Below, piece after piece: positions 45,245-53,409 of a DNA stretch of 53,409 nucleotides. The position numbers and the translations under genes were made by a program. Source of the DNA: Paracoccaceae bacterium (GTDB taxonomy: Bacteria; Pseudomonadota; Alphaproteobacteria; Rhodobacterales; Rhodobacteraceae); the NCBI GenBank assembly GCA_026419405.1, contig JANZZL010000015.1, positions 1 through 53,409 of the forward strand, in the 5' to 3' direction. The notes under the pieces were generated by a model. That model was not told the DNA's origin, searched no databases, and worked only from the letters and a program-made list of their open reading frames with translations. Position 1 is the first letter of the stretch. Each line of letters opens with the position of its first letter.

Positions 45245-46291
45245 ATGACGACGACGAGACGCCACTTCATCCGCACCGCCGGGATCGGTGCGGGGGCCGC
45301 GGCGCTGGCCGCGCCGGCGACGCTGCGCGCGCAGGAGCCGATCCGCTGGCGCTGGCAGACCTACGCGGGCGCCACGCTCGGCCAGTTCGTGACCAAGCCG
45401 GTGATCGACGCCATCAACGCGGCCTCGGGCGGCCGGCTGCAGATCGAGCTCTTCTACGCCGACCAGATCGTGCCGACCTCCGAGCTGTTCCGGGCGCTGC
45501 AGAACGGCACCATCGACGCGGTGCATTCCGACGACGATTCGATGGCCGCGCCGGTCGACATCGCGGTGTTCGGCGGCTACTTCCCGCTCGCCACCAAGCA
45601 CGCGCTCGACGTGCCGGTGCTGTTCGAGCAGTACGGCCTGCGCCAGATCTGGGAGGAGGCCTATGCCGAGGCCGGCGGCGTGGTCTGGCTCTCGGCGGCC
45701 GGGCAGGATCCCTGCAACTTCAACACGGTGAAGCCGATCCGCTCGCTGGCCGACCTCAACGGCCTCAAGCTCTACACCTTCCCCACCGCCGGGCGCTTCC
45801 TCAGCCAGTTCGGCGTGGTGCCGGTGACGATCCCCTACGAGGATGCCGAGGTCTCGGTGCAGACCGGCATCCTCGACGGCATGGCCTGGTCGGGCATCAC
45901 CGAGGACTACACCGTGGGCTGGGCCGACGTGACCAACTACATCACCGCCAACAACATCTCGGGCGCCTGGATCGGCTCGATGTATGTCAACGAGGCACGA
46001 TGGGCCGAGCTGCCCGACGACCTCAAGGCCATCGTCAGGTCCTGCATCGAGATGGGCCACCACTACCGCAACCAGTGGTACTGGGGCGGCGAGGCACGCT
46101 ACCGCGCCACCGGCGACAAGCTGGAGCTGACCCAGATTCCGCCCGAGGAATGGCGGGCGGTCGAGGAGGCGGCGCTGGTGTTCTGGGACGAGATCGCCCA
46201 GCAGTCCGAGCGTTCGGCGAAGGTCGTCCAGATCTTCAAGGACTACAACGCCATCATCAGCAAGTCGGGCGTCCCCTACACCTGCAACTGA
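45245..46291 (+). CDS. TRAP transporter substrate-binding protein (DctP family, Tat signal)
   Basis: 348 residues. The N-terminus TTTRRHFIRTAGIGAGAAALAAPATLRA is a twin-arginine signal, so it is exported folded. The mature part has the DctP pattern TLGQFVTKPVIDAINAASGGRLQIELF and ADLNGLKLYTFPTAGRFLSQFG. The AGGAGA SD is good. DctP proteins mostly bind anionic ligands through an Arg; the ligand here is unknown, but the operon context suggests an amine- or amino-acid-derived compound. Confidence 0.93.
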   Translation: MTTTRRHFIRTAGIGAGAAALAAPATLRAQEPIRWRWQTYAGATLGQFVTKPVIDAINAASGGRLQIELFYADQIVPTSELFRALQNGTIDAVHSDDDSMAAPVDIAVFGGYFPLATKHALDVPVLFEQYGLRQIWEEAYAEAGGVVWLSAAGQDPCNFNTVKPIRSLADLNGLKLYTFPTAGRFLSQFGVVPVTIPYEDAEVSVQTGILDGMAWSGITEDYTVGWADVTNYITANNISGAWIGSMYVNEARWAELPDDLKAIVRSCIEMGHHYRNQWYWGGEARYRATGDKLELTQIPPEEWRAVEEAALVFWDEIAQQSERSAKVVQIFKDYNAIISKSGVPYTCN

Positions 46292-46309
46292 GCCGCGCGC
46301 GGCGCGACG

Positions 46310-46336
46310 GGCGGGCGCCTCGCCGGGGCGCCCGCC
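46310..46336 (+). terminator. Intra-operon hairpin after the TRAP binding-protein gene
   Basis: 10-bp stem GGCGGGCGCC / GGCGCCCGCC with a 7-base loop, 18 bases after the stop and about 18 before the ligase start, directly ahead of the SD GGGAGGA. It may stabilise the upstream mRNA or reduce read-through. Confidence 0.55.
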
Positions 46337-46354
46337 TTCCACGGGAGGAACATC

Positions 46355-47722
46355 ATGCCGGGCAACCTGAGTTTCGCGGAGCTGAAGAAGGCCGTCGCGG
46401 CGGGCGAGATCGACACCGTCCTCGTCTGCATCGTCGACATGCAGGGCCGGCTCCAGGGCAAGCGGTTCCACGCGGTGCACTTCGTCGAGCGCGGCTACGA
46501 GGAGACGCACTGCTGCAACTACCTGCTCGCCACCGACCTCGAGATGTACACGGTGCAGGGCTACGCGGCGACGAGCTGGCGCAAGGGCTATGGCGACTAC
46601 GTGATGAAGCCCGACCTCGCCACGCTGCGCCGCATCCCCTGGCTGCCGGGCACCGCGATGGTCATCTGCGACGTGCTCGACCACCACACCCACGCCGAGG
46701 TGCCGCATTCGCCGCGGGCGATCCTGAAGCGCCAGGTCGCCCGCGCGCGCGAGATGGGCTTCGAGCCGATGATGGCCACCGAGCTCGAGTTCTTCCTGTT
46801 CGAGAAGTCCTTCGACCAGATGTTCGACGAGGGCTACCGCGACCTCAGGACGCTCGGCCGCTACAACACCGACTACTCGATCATGGGCACCACCAAGGAG
46901 GAGCCGCTGATGCGGGCGATCCGCAACGGCCTCTACGGCGCGGGGATCCCGGTCGAGAACTCCAAGGGCGAGGCCGAGGCCGGGCAGGAGGAGATCAACG
47001 TCCGCTATTCGGACGCGCTCGACACCGCCGACATGCACGCCGTCGTCAAGACCGCCTGCAAGGAGATCGCCCACCAGCACGGCCGCGGGCTGACGTTCAT
47101 GGCCAAGTATGCCACCGACCGGGCGGGATCCTCCTCGCACATCCACCAGTCGCTCTGGACGACGCAGGGCAAGCCCGCCTTCCTCGACGGCAAGGCGCCG
47201 CACGGCATGTCGGCGACGATGCGCCACTACATGGCCGGCCTGCTCGCCCATGCCTCCGAGATCACCTATTTCCTCGCGCCCTACGTCAACAGCTACAAGC
47301 GCTTCTGCGTCGGGCTCTTCGCGCCGACCAAGGCGGTCTGGAGCCTCGACAACCGCACCGCGGGCTACCGCGTCTGCGGCGAGGGGACGAAGGCGATCCG
47401 CGTCGAATGCCGGGTCGGCGGCGCCGATCTCAACCCCCATCTCGCCTGCGCGGCCCTGCTCGCTGCCGGGCTCGACGGGATCGAGCGCAAGCTCGAGCTC
47501 GAACCCCCCGTCTCGGGCGACATCTACCAGGCGGGCCGGGTGCGCGAGATCCCGAAGAACCTGCGCACGGCGGCCGAGCTCCTGCGCAAGTCGAAGATGC
47601 TGCGCGCGGCCTTCGGAGACGATGTGATCGACCACTACCACCGCGCCGCGCTCTGGGAGATCGAGGAGCAGGACCGCGTGGTCACCGACTGGGAAGTGAA
47701 GCGCGGGCTGGAACGGGCCTGA
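46355..47722 (+). CDS. Glutamine-synthetase-family ligase, probable gamma-glutamyl-amine synthetase
   Basis: 455 residues. N-terminal beta-grasp (VLVCIVDMQGRLQGKRFHAVHF) and catalytic domain with ELEFFLFE (metal Glu), QEEINVRYSDALDTAD, SSSHIHQSLW and NRTAGYRVCGEG. The divergence at LQGKR, the SSSHIHQS loop in place of GSGMHCHQS, and the catabolic context fit the PuuA/GlnA4/GmaS-type ligases that glutamylate amines, and not housekeeping GlnA. It would join glutamate to an amine or amino alcohol with ATP. The ALDH gene starts 19 bases later. The amine is not determined. Confidence 0.82.
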   Translation: MPGNLSFAELKKAVAAGEIDTVLVCIVDMQGRLQGKRFHAVHFVERGYEETHCCNYLLATDLEMYTVQGYAATSWRKGYGDYVMKPDLATLRRIPWLPGTAMVICDVLDHHTHAEVPHSPRAILKRQVARAREMGFEPMMATELEFFLFEKSFDQMFDEGYRDLRTLGRYNTDYSIMGTTKEEPLMRAIRNGLYGAGIPVENSKGEAEAGQEEINVRYSDALDTADMHAVVKTACKEIAHQHGRGLTFMAKYATDRAGSSSHIHQSLWTTQGKPAFLDGKAPHGMSATMRHYMAGLLAHASEITYFLAPYVNSYKRFCVGLFAPTKAVWSLDNRTAGYRVCGEGTKAIRVECRVGGADLNPHLACAALLAAGLDGIERKLELEPPVSGDIYQAGRVREIPKNLRTAAELLRKSKMLRAAFGDDVIDHYHRAALWEIEEQDRVVTDWEVKRGLERA

Positions 47723-47741
47723 GGCCCGAAGGAAGGACGAC

Positions 47742-49130
47742 ATGACCAGGATGATCCAGTGCATCTCGCCCGTCGACGGGCGGGTCTACGCCGAGCGCCC
47801 GGCGCTCGCGCCCGAGGCGGCCGATGCCGCCGTGGCCCGCGCCCGCGCCGCGCAGCGGGGCTGGGCGGCGCGGCCGCTCGACGAGCGCCGCCGGCGCGTG
47901 CTCGACGGCATCGCGGCGCTCAACGCGATGAAGGACCGCGTGGTGGAGGAGCTTGCCTGGCAGATGGGCCGGCCCACCCGCTACGGCGGCGAGTTCGGAG
48001 GCATCAACGAACGGGCCAGCTACATGGCCGGCATCGCCGAGGAGGCGCTGAAGCCCCTCGTCGCCGAGGACAGCGACCGCTTCACCCGGATGATCGAGCG
48101 CGATCCCGTGGGCGTGGTCTTCGTGATCGCGCCCTGGAACTACCCCTATCTCACCGCGCTCAATACCATCGTGCCCGCGCTGATCGCCGGCAACGCGGTG
48201 ATCCTCAAGCACGCCTCGCAGACGCTGCTGGTGGGCGAGCGGCTGGCCGAGGCGCTGCACGCGGGCGGCGTGCCCGAGGACGTGTTCCAGAACATCGTGC
48301 TCGACCATGCGGGCACCGAGCGGCTGATCGCCAACCGGTCCTTCGGCTTCGTGAACTTCACCGGCTCGGTCGCCGGCGGTCAGGCGATCGAGCGGGCGGC
48401 GGCGGGCACCTTCACGCCGCTCGGGCTCGAGCTCGGCGGCAAGGATCCGGGCTACGTCATGGAGGACGCCGACATCGACTGGGCGGTGGACGTGCTGATG
48501 GACGGCGCGATGTACAACGCCGGCCAGTGCTGCTGCGGGATCGAGCGGATCTACGTCCACCGCCGCCATTTCGACGACTTCGTCGAGAAGTCGGTGAAAT
48601 GGGTGAACGCGCTGCGGCTCGGCAACCCCTTCGACCCCGAGACCACGCTCGGGCCGATGGCGAACGTCCGCTTCGCCCGGGTCGTGCGCGAGCAGGTGGC
48701 AGAGGCCGTGGCCGCCGGGGCGAAGCCGCTGATCGAGCGGCAGAACTTCCCCCAGGACGACGGCGGCGCCTACCTGATGCCGCAGATCCTGGTCAACGTG
48801 GACCATTCGATGCGGGTGATGCGCGAGGAGAGCTTCGGGCCCGTGGTCGGCATCATGCCGGTGGCCGACGACGAGGAGGCGCTGCGGCTGATGAACGACT
48901 CCCCCTACGGCCTCACCGCCTCGCTCTGGACCGCCGACCCCGAGCGCGCGCTGGCGCTCGGCCGGCGCATCGAGACCGGCACGGTGTTCCTCAACCGCGC
49001 CGACTACGTCGATCCGGCCGTGTGCTGGACCGGCTGCAAGGACACCGGCCGGGGCGGTGCGATGAGCATCCTCGGCTATCACGCGGTCACCCGGCCGCGC
49101 AGCTACCACTTCCGCAAGGTGAAGCCATGA
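47742..49130 (+). CDS. Aldehyde dehydrogenase of the gamma-glutamyl cluster
   Basis: 462 residues. Catalytic Cys in NAGQCCCGIER (C264 by alignment with GQxC), Glu230 (LELGGKDP), Asn133 (PWNYP) and EESFGPVVGI. The run of three cysteines at the active site is notable. It probably oxidises an aldehyde made by the Fe-type alcohol dehydrogenase encoded next, whose start overlaps its stop by 4 bases. It is clearly different from the ALDH of the cresol-type operon. Confidence 0.92.
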   Translation: MTRMIQCISPVDGRVYAERPALAPEAADAAVARARAAQRGWAARPLDERRRRVLDGIAALNAMKDRVVEELAWQMGRPTRYGGEFGGINERASYMAGIAEEALKPLVAEDSDRFTRMIERDPVGVVFVIAPWNYPYLTALNTIVPALIAGNAVILKHASQTLLVGERLAEALHAGGVPEDVFQNIVLDHAGTERLIANRSFGFVNFTGSVAGGQAIERAAAGTFTPLGLELGGKDPGYVMEDADIDWAVDVLMDGAMYNAGQCCCGIERIYVHRRHFDDFVEKSVKWVNALRLGNPFDPETTLGPMANVRFARVVREQVAEAVAAGAKPLIERQNFPQDDGGAYLMPQILVNVDHSMRVMREESFGPVVGIMPVADDEEALRLMNDSPYGLTASLWTADPERALALGRRIETGTVFLNRADYVDPAVCWTGCKDTGRGGAMSILGYHAVTRPRSYHFRKVKP

Positions 49131-50281
49131 GCGTTCCGACCGCAAACTGGTCCTATCCCACGGCGATCAAGTTCGGCCCCGGCCGCATCGCCGAGCTCGC
49201 CCAGCACGTGAGGGCCGCCGGCATCGCGCGCCCGCTGTTCGTCACCGACAAGGCGCTCGCCCGGCTGCCGATCACCGCCCGCGCGCTCGACCTGCTCGAG
49301 GCCGGCGGGCTCGGCCGCGCGCTCTTCGCCGAGGTGGACCCGAACCCGAACGAGGCGAACATGGCGGCCGGCATCGCCGCCTTCCACGCCGGCGGGCACG
49401 ACGGCGTGGTGTGCTTCGGCGGCGGCTCGGCGCTCGACCTCGGCAAGATGATCGCGCTCATGGCCCGCCAGCGCCCGGAGCTCTCGGTCTGGGATCTCGA
49501 GGACATCGGCGACTGGTGGACGCGCGCCGACGCCGCGAAGATCGCGCCCATCGTCGCCGTGCCGACGACGGCGGGCACCGGATCGGAAGTCGGCCGCGCG
49601 GGCGTGCTGACCAATTCGGCCACCCACAAGAAGAAGATCATCTTCCACCCCCGCCTGATGCCCGCGGTCACGATCTGCGACCCCGAGCTCACCGTGGGCA
49701 TGCCGCCCTTCATCACCGCGGGCACGGGGATGGACGCGCTCGCCCACTGCCTCGAGGCCTACTGTTCGCCCGCCTACCATCCGATGAGCCAGGGCATCGC
49801 GCTGGAGGGGATGCGGCTCGTGTTCGAGAACCTGCCCCGCGCCTACCGCGCGCCGGACGACCTCGAGGCGCGGGCCCACATGATGAGCGCCGCGGCGATG
49901 GGCGCGGTCGCCTTCCAGAAGGGGCTGGGCGCGATCCATGCGCTCTCCCACCCCGTGGGCGCGGTCTACAACACCCACCACGGCACCACGAACGCCGTGG
50001 TGATGCCGATGGTACTCGACTTCAACCGCCCCGCGATCGAGGGCCGCATCGCGCAGGCCGCGGCCTATCTCGGCATCGCCGGCGGCTTCGACGGCTTCCG
50101 CGCGAAGGTCATGGAGCTGCGCGCCGACCTCGGCATCCCGGCGAACCTCTCGGCGATGGGGGTGGAGCGGGGGCGGCTCGACGAGCTGACCGAAATGGCG
50201 CTCGAGGATCCCTCCTGCGGCGGCAACCCGGTGGCGATGACGCGGGAGAACACGCGGGCGCTGTTCGAGGCCTGTCTCTGA
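49127..50281 (+). CDS. Iron-containing alcohol dehydrogenase
   Basis: 384 residues, group III Fe-ADH. NAD-binding CFGGGSALDLGK, VPTTAGTGSEVGRAGVLT, and metal ligands in GMDALAHCLEAY and GAIHALSHPVGAVYNTHHGTTN. It would oxidise an alcohol group, plausibly of a gamma-glutamylated amino alcohol, for the ALDH encoded upstream. ATG 49127 overlaps the ALDH stop. A structured repeat element follows the gene. Confidence 0.93.
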   Translation: MSVPTANWSYPTAIKFGPGRIAELAQHVRAAGIARPLFVTDKALARLPITARALDLLEAGGLGRALFAEVDPNPNEANMAAGIAAFHAGGHDGVVCFGGGSALDLGKMIALMARQRPELSVWDLEDIGDWWTRADAAKIAPIVAVPTTAGTGSEVGRAGVLTNSATHKKKIIFHPRLMPAVTICDPELTVGMPPFITAGTGMDALAHCLEAYCSPAYHPMSQGIALEGMRLVFENLPRAYRAPDDLEARAHMMSAAAMGAVAFQKGLGAIHALSHPVGAVYNTHHGTTNAVVMPMVLDFNRPAIEGRIAQAAAYLGIAGGFDGFRAKVMELRADLGIPANLSAMGVERGRLDELTEMALEDPSCGGNPVAMTRENTRALFEACL

Positions 50282-50295
50282 CCGGCGGGCGAGGC

Positions 50296-50384
50296 GCGGG
50301 GGGCCGGCCCCCCGCGACCCCCCGGGCGGGGGGCCTTCCGCCCCCCGCACCCCCCGAGCGTATTTGGGACAAGAGGAAGCGGCA
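50296..50384 (+). repeat. Dispersed hairpin/TATTTGG-type intergenic element, copy 2
   Basis: Perfect 20-base palindrome of C/G (50296-50315), then an 8-bp stem GCGGGGGG / CCCCCCGC (50326-50348), then core ACCCCCCGAGCGTATTTGG (50349-50367) and GAGGAAG, which doubles as SD of the next gene (ATG 50384). It matches copy 1 at 26391-26450. It may terminate or attenuate transcription inside the operon. Confidence 0.7.
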
Positions 50385-51622
50385 TGGCGGAGGAGGCCGG
50401 GATTGCCGTCGTTGGCGCGGGCATCATCGGGCTCGCCTCGGCGCTGCGGCTTGCCGCCGAGGGGCATGACGTCACCCTGATCGACCCCGCGCCGCCGGGT
50501 TCCGGGGCAAGCTCCGGCAATGCCGGCACGATCGCCGGCCATGCGGTGCAGCCGGTCGGGACGCCGGCGGTCCTGCGGTCGCTGCCCGCACTCCTGTTCG
50601 ACCGCGACTCGCCGCTTGCGATCCGCCGCGCAGCGCTGCCGGCGCTTGCCCCCTGGCTGCTGCGCTTCCTGCGCCAGTCGCTGCCCGGGGCCGCCCGGCG
50701 CAACGCCCGCGCGATCGCGGCGCTTCTGGCCGACGCCGGGCCGCTCTGGCGCGAGCTTGCGGCCGCGGCGGGGGCATCGGACCTTCTCCGCGACCGGGGC
50801 TGTCTCTACCTCTACGACACGGCGGAGGCCCTCAGCGCGGCCGGGGCCGACCTCGCCCTGCGCCGCGCGCTCGGCGTGCGGGTGGAGATGCTCGGCCCGG
50901 CGGAGGCAGCGGCGTTCGAACCCGCGCTGCCGCCGGTGGCCGGTGCCGCCTTCTTCCCGGACGCCCTCTTCCTGACCGACCCCGGCGCGATGATGGCGCG
51001 CCTGGCCGACGCCGCCAGGACCGCCGGCGTGCGTCTCCGCGCCGCCCGGGTCGAGCGGCTGGCGCGCCGGGCGGGGGGCGTGGCGCTCTCGGGCCCCGGT
51101 CTCGAGCTTCGCGCCCGCCGGGCGGTGATCGCCGCGGGGGCCCATTCCCGGCGGCTCGCGGCCCAGGCGGGCGACCGCGTGCCGCTCGACACCGAGCGCG
51201 GCTACCACGCGGAATGGGACATGGCGGCCCCGCCGCTCTCCCGCCCGGTCTGCCCGGTGGCGCGCGGCTTCTACCTCTGCCCGATGGCGGGGCGGCTGCG
51301 CGCGGCGGGGACGGTGGAACTCGGCGGTCTGTCCGCGCCGCCCTCGCCGCACCGGATTGCCCGGCTCGTCGCCGGGGCGCGCACCCTGTTCCCCGGCCTC
51401 GGGCCGCCCGACCGGACCTGGATGGGCTTCCGCCCCTCGATGCCCGACAGCCTGCCGGTGATCGGCGCCTCGCGCGGCGGGGCGGAGGTGATCCTGGCCT
51501 TCGGCCACGGCCACATCGGCCTGACGCTCGCGCCCGCCACCGCCCGGATCGTGGCCGACCTCGTGGCCGGACGCGCGCCGCCTGCCGCGGCGGGGCCCTG
51601 CACGCCCAGCCGCTTCGGCTGA
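50384..51622 (+). CDS. FAD-dependent amino-acid oxidase/dehydrogenase (DadA/glycine-oxidase-like)
   Basis: 412 residues. N-terminal Rossmann motif VVGAGIIGLASALRLAAEGHDVTLID, then SGASSGNAGTI, and the C-terminal FRPSMPDSLPVIG and FGHGHIGLTLAPATARIVADL of DAO proteins related to DadA. It would oxidatively deaminate a D-amino acid, glycine or a secondary amino acid such as sarcosine. It may be the last step of the gamma-glutamyl cluster after release of a free amino acid. Its stop lies 4 bases from that of a convergent lipoprotein gene. Confidence 0.88.
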   Translation: MAEEAGIAVVGAGIIGLASALRLAAEGHDVTLIDPAPPGSGASSGNAGTIAGHAVQPVGTPAVLRSLPALLFDRDSPLAIRRAALPALAPWLLRFLRQSLPGAARRNARAIAALLADAGPLWRELAAAAGASDLLRDRGCLYLYDTAEALSAAGADLALRRALGVRVEMLGPAEAAAFEPALPPVAGAAFFPDALFLTDPGAMMARLADAARTAGVRLRAARVERLARRAGGVALSGPGLELRARRAVIAAGAHSRRLAAQAGDRVPLDTERGYHAEWDMAAPPLSRPVCPVARGFYLCPMAGRLRAAGTVELGGLSAPPSPHRIARLVAGARTLFPGLGPPDRTWMGFRPSMPDSLPVIGASRGGAEVILAFGHGHIGLTLAPATARIVADLVAGRAPPAAAGPCTPSRFG

Positions 51623-51626
51623 CGGC

Positions 51627-52148
51627 TCAGGGCCAGCTGGCGTAGCGGCGCTGCTGCAGCTCGACCGTGCCGAGCCGGCTGAGGAGCAGCGACCGCCGGG
51701 CGAAGAGCGCCCCCCGCCGCGGCGAATCCGGCGGCAGCGCGGCGAGCTCGCGGTCGATGTCGCGGATCTCGCCGCGCAGGTCGTCGGCCTGGAGCTCCAG
51801 CCGCCAGTACTGCCGGCCCCACTCGTAGGCAGGCGCCATCCGCGCGCGCTCGGCCGGGGTGCAGCCCTCGGCGATCGCGCGCCCCTGCCGGCCGACCTCG
51901 TAGGCCTTCTGCGGCACGCAGTAGAGCCTCAGCCCCCGCTCGCGCCCCTTCAGCCAGGCCTCGGCATCGGGGGTCACGCCGGCGTCGGCGCAGGCCCGGC
52001 GATGCGCCTCGATCCGGTCGGGGCCGCGGCCTTCGGTGCCGTCGGCGAGGCCGATCCGGAACCAGTCGCCGGCCCGGCACTCCTCCTCGGTCAGCGAGGC
52101 GCAGGAGACGAGCGCGAAGAGGGCGGAGAGCAGGAGAACGGCGCGCAT
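51627..52148 (-). CDS. DUF2799-type lipoprotein
   Basis: 173 residues. Lipoprotein signal MRAVLLLSALFALVSC with lipobox LVSC (Cys16). The mature part, CASLTEEECRAGDWFRIGLADGTEGR, is the DUF2799 hallmark (C..GDW..IG..DG..G). A helical C-terminus (ELQADDLRGEIRDIDRELAAL) may be coiled coil. Function is unknown. I took ATG 52146-52148; a GTG four codons earlier is possible. The gene is divergent from the NeuB-like gene. Confidence 0.85.
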   Translation of the reverse strand: MRAVLLLSALFALVSCASLTEEECRAGDWFRIGLADGTEGRGPDRIEAHRRACADAGVTPDAEAWLKGRERGLRLYCVPQKAYEVGRQGRAIAEGCTPAERARMAPAYEWGRQYWRLELQADDLRGEIRDIDRELAALPPDSPRRGALFARRSLLLSRLGTVELQQRRYASWP

Positions 52149-52275
52149 GCAGGGACTCACCCGTGGCGGATGCCCGCCAGCATCGCCCGGCGCGGCCCGG
52201 CAGGCAACCGCCGCCGCGCTTGCGCGCCGCCCTGCGCGGGGCTAGGCGTTGACCCGCCCAAGCCGGAGAGACCCG

Positions 52276-53304
52276 ATGAGGATCGCCCACCGCGAGATCG
52301 GCCCCGACCATCCGCCGCTCGTCATCGCCGAGATCGGCATCAACCACGGCGGCGACCTCGCCGTGGCCAAGGAGATGGTGCGGCTCGCCGCCGGGGCCGG
52401 GTGCGAGATGATCAAGCACCAGACCCACATCATCGAGGACGAGATGACCGAGGAGGCGAAGGCGATCTTCCCGCCGAACGCCGATGTCTCGATCTGGCAC
52501 GTGATGGAACGCTGCGCCCTGTCGCTCGAGGAAGAGGCGGAGCTCAAGCGCTACACCGAAAGCCTCGGGATGATCTGGATCTCGACACCGTTCTCGCGTG
52601 CGGCGGCTGATTTCCTCGAGACGCTCGACGTGCCGGCCTACAAGATCGGCTCGGGCGAGGCCGACAACCTGCCGCTGATCCGCCACATCGCCCGCAAGGG
52701 CAAGCCGGTGATCCTGTCCACCGGCATGCAGACGATCGAGACGATCCGCGCCTCGGTGGCGATCCTCGACGCCGCCGGGATCGACTACGCGCTGCTCGAA
52801 TGCACCAACCTCTACCCGAGCCCGCCCGAGATCGTGTCCCTGCGCGGGGTGAGCGAACTGCGCGAGGCCTTCCCGAAGGCGGTGGTCGGCTTCTCGGACC
52901 ATTCCATCGGCCCCGAGATGGCGCTGGCCTCGGTGGCGCTCGGCGCCTCGATCCTCGAGCGGCACTTCACCGACACGCGCTACCGCAAGGGGCCGGACAT
53001 CATCAACTCGATGGACCCCGCGGAGCTGCGCCACCTGATCGACCGCTCGAAGGAGATCTGGATCGCGGCGAGGAACCCCAAGCAGCGCACCGCGCCCGAG
53101 GAGGACGTCTACCGTTTCGCCCGCGGTTCGGTCGTGGCCGACCGCGACCTGCCCGCGGGCCACGTGATCCAGGAGGCCGACATCTGGGCGCGCCGGCCGG
53201 GCTCGGGCGAGATCCCGGCCTACGACTTCGACCGGGTGGTGGGCAGGCGGCTCAAGCGGGCGGTGACGCGGAACACGCAGTTGCGGTGGGAGGACCTGGG
53301 GTGA
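52276..53304 (+). CDS. N-acetylneuraminate synthase family protein (NeuB-like)
   Basis: 342 residues. NeuB-type TIM barrel (VIAEIGINHGGDLAVAKEMVRLAAGAGCEMIKHQTH, WISTPFSRAAADFLETLDVPAYKIGSGE, STGMQTIETI, GFSDHSIG, ERHFTDTR) and a C-terminal SAF (antifreeze-like) domain (VVADRDLPAGHVIQEADIWARRPGSG). It condenses PEP with an N-acetyl sugar to a nonulosonic acid such as neuraminic, legionaminic or pseudaminic acid. ATG 52276 follows a GGAGAG SD. It overlaps the next gene by 4 bases. Confidence 0.93.
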   Translation: MRIAHREIGPDHPPLVIAEIGINHGGDLAVAKEMVRLAAGAGCEMIKHQTHIIEDEMTEEAKAIFPPNADVSIWHVMERCALSLEEEAELKRYTESLGMIWISTPFSRAAADFLETLDVPAYKIGSGEADNLPLIRHIARKGKPVILSTGMQTIETIRASVAILDAAGIDYALLECTNLYPSPPEIVSLRGVSELREAFPKAVVGFSDHSIGPEMALASVALGASILERHFTDTRYRKGPDIINSMDPAELRHLIDRSKEIWIAARNPKQRTAPEEDVYRFARGSVVADRDLPAGHVIQEADIWARRPGSGEIPAYDFDRVVGRRLKRAVTRNTQLRWEDLG

Positions 53305-53409
53305 CGCTGACCCGGGCCGACATCGGCTGCTGGCTCATCAACCTGCCCCGGGCGACCGACCGGCGGCGGAAGATGGAGGCCCAGCTCGCCACCATGGACC
53401 TGCCCTACA
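53301..53409 (+). CDS. Glycosyltransferase family 25 protein (partial, runs off right edge)
   Basis: The first 36 codons, from GTG 53301 (GTGA overlap with the NeuB-like stop), read GCWLINLPRATDRRRKMEAQL after a short leader. This INL-R--DRR--M--QL pattern is the N-terminus of GT25 (LPS glycosyl-transfer) proteins. The rest is outside the window. Coupling to a nonulosonic acid synthase suggests surface-glycan biosynthesis. Confidence 0.75.
   Translation, partial: MTLTRADIGCWLINLPRATDRRRKMEAQLATMDLPY

Noticed and set aside
46355-47722. Housekeeping glutamine synthetase GlnA
   Set aside because: Lacks usual GlnA neighbours (glnB) and the typical GSGMHCHQS loop; embedded in a catabolic operon.

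Overview
The window is very GC-rich DNA from an alphaproteobacterium, most likely a Rhodobacterales/Paracoccaceae member. Evidence: a GcrA-type cell-cycle regulator (29395-29979), TRAP and polyamine-type ABC transporters, many operons joined by 4-base ATGA overlaps, and a dispersed C/G-hairpin plus TATTTGG-type intergenic element (26391-26450, 50296-50384) of a kind I associate with this order. No rRNA, tRNA, CRISPR array or intact mobile element was seen.

Layout. 1-4470 (-): three-gene operon with two dynamin-like GTPases. 4801-8389: meaB (-) and hrpB (+), then about 0.9 kb of degenerate DNA with an IS5-type transposase remnant. 9290-22175: an aromatic-catabolism island, with pobA and a divergent AraC-type pobR, then a nine-gene minus-strand operon and its probable activator. 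Read from its promoter the operon encodes a P450, the two halves of a PEP-synthase-like phosphotransferase, an HD hydrolase, an aldehyde dehydrogenase, a second HD hydrolase, an SDR, a 2Fe-2S ferredoxin and a ferredoxin reductase. This is the gene set of the cre pathway for 4-cresol described in Corynebacterium glutamicum: phosphorylate the phenol, oxidise the methyl group with a P450, remove the phosphate, and oxidise to 4-hydroxybenzoate, which PobA then converts to protocatechuate. The neighbouring regulator looks like a MEDS-type sensor joined to a SARP/BTAD activator. I consider this island the most interesting part of the window.

23202-28113 (-): gnd, a methyltransferase, argF and argD. 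28249-35474: a DUF2189 membrane protein, gcrA, an ABC-2 exporter pair, rimO, a Cys-rich exported protein, a small His-rich membrane protein, a lipase-like protein and dgkA. 35620-40849 (+): a Rieske oxygenase with a glutamate where most relatives have the bridging aspartate, followed by a four-gene ABC importer.

41131-51622: an EamA exporter and an RpiR regulator facing a plus-strand operon for a TRAP transporter (small, large and binding subunits), a glutamine-synthetase-like ligase, an aldehyde dehydrogenase, an Fe-type alcohol dehydrogenase and an FAD amino-acid oxidase. The enzyme set suggests catabolism of an amino alcohol or amine through gamma-glutamyl intermediates. 51627-53409: a DUF2799-type lipoprotein (-), then a NeuB-family synthase and the start of a GT25 glycosyltransferase, probably the edge of a surface-glycan locus.
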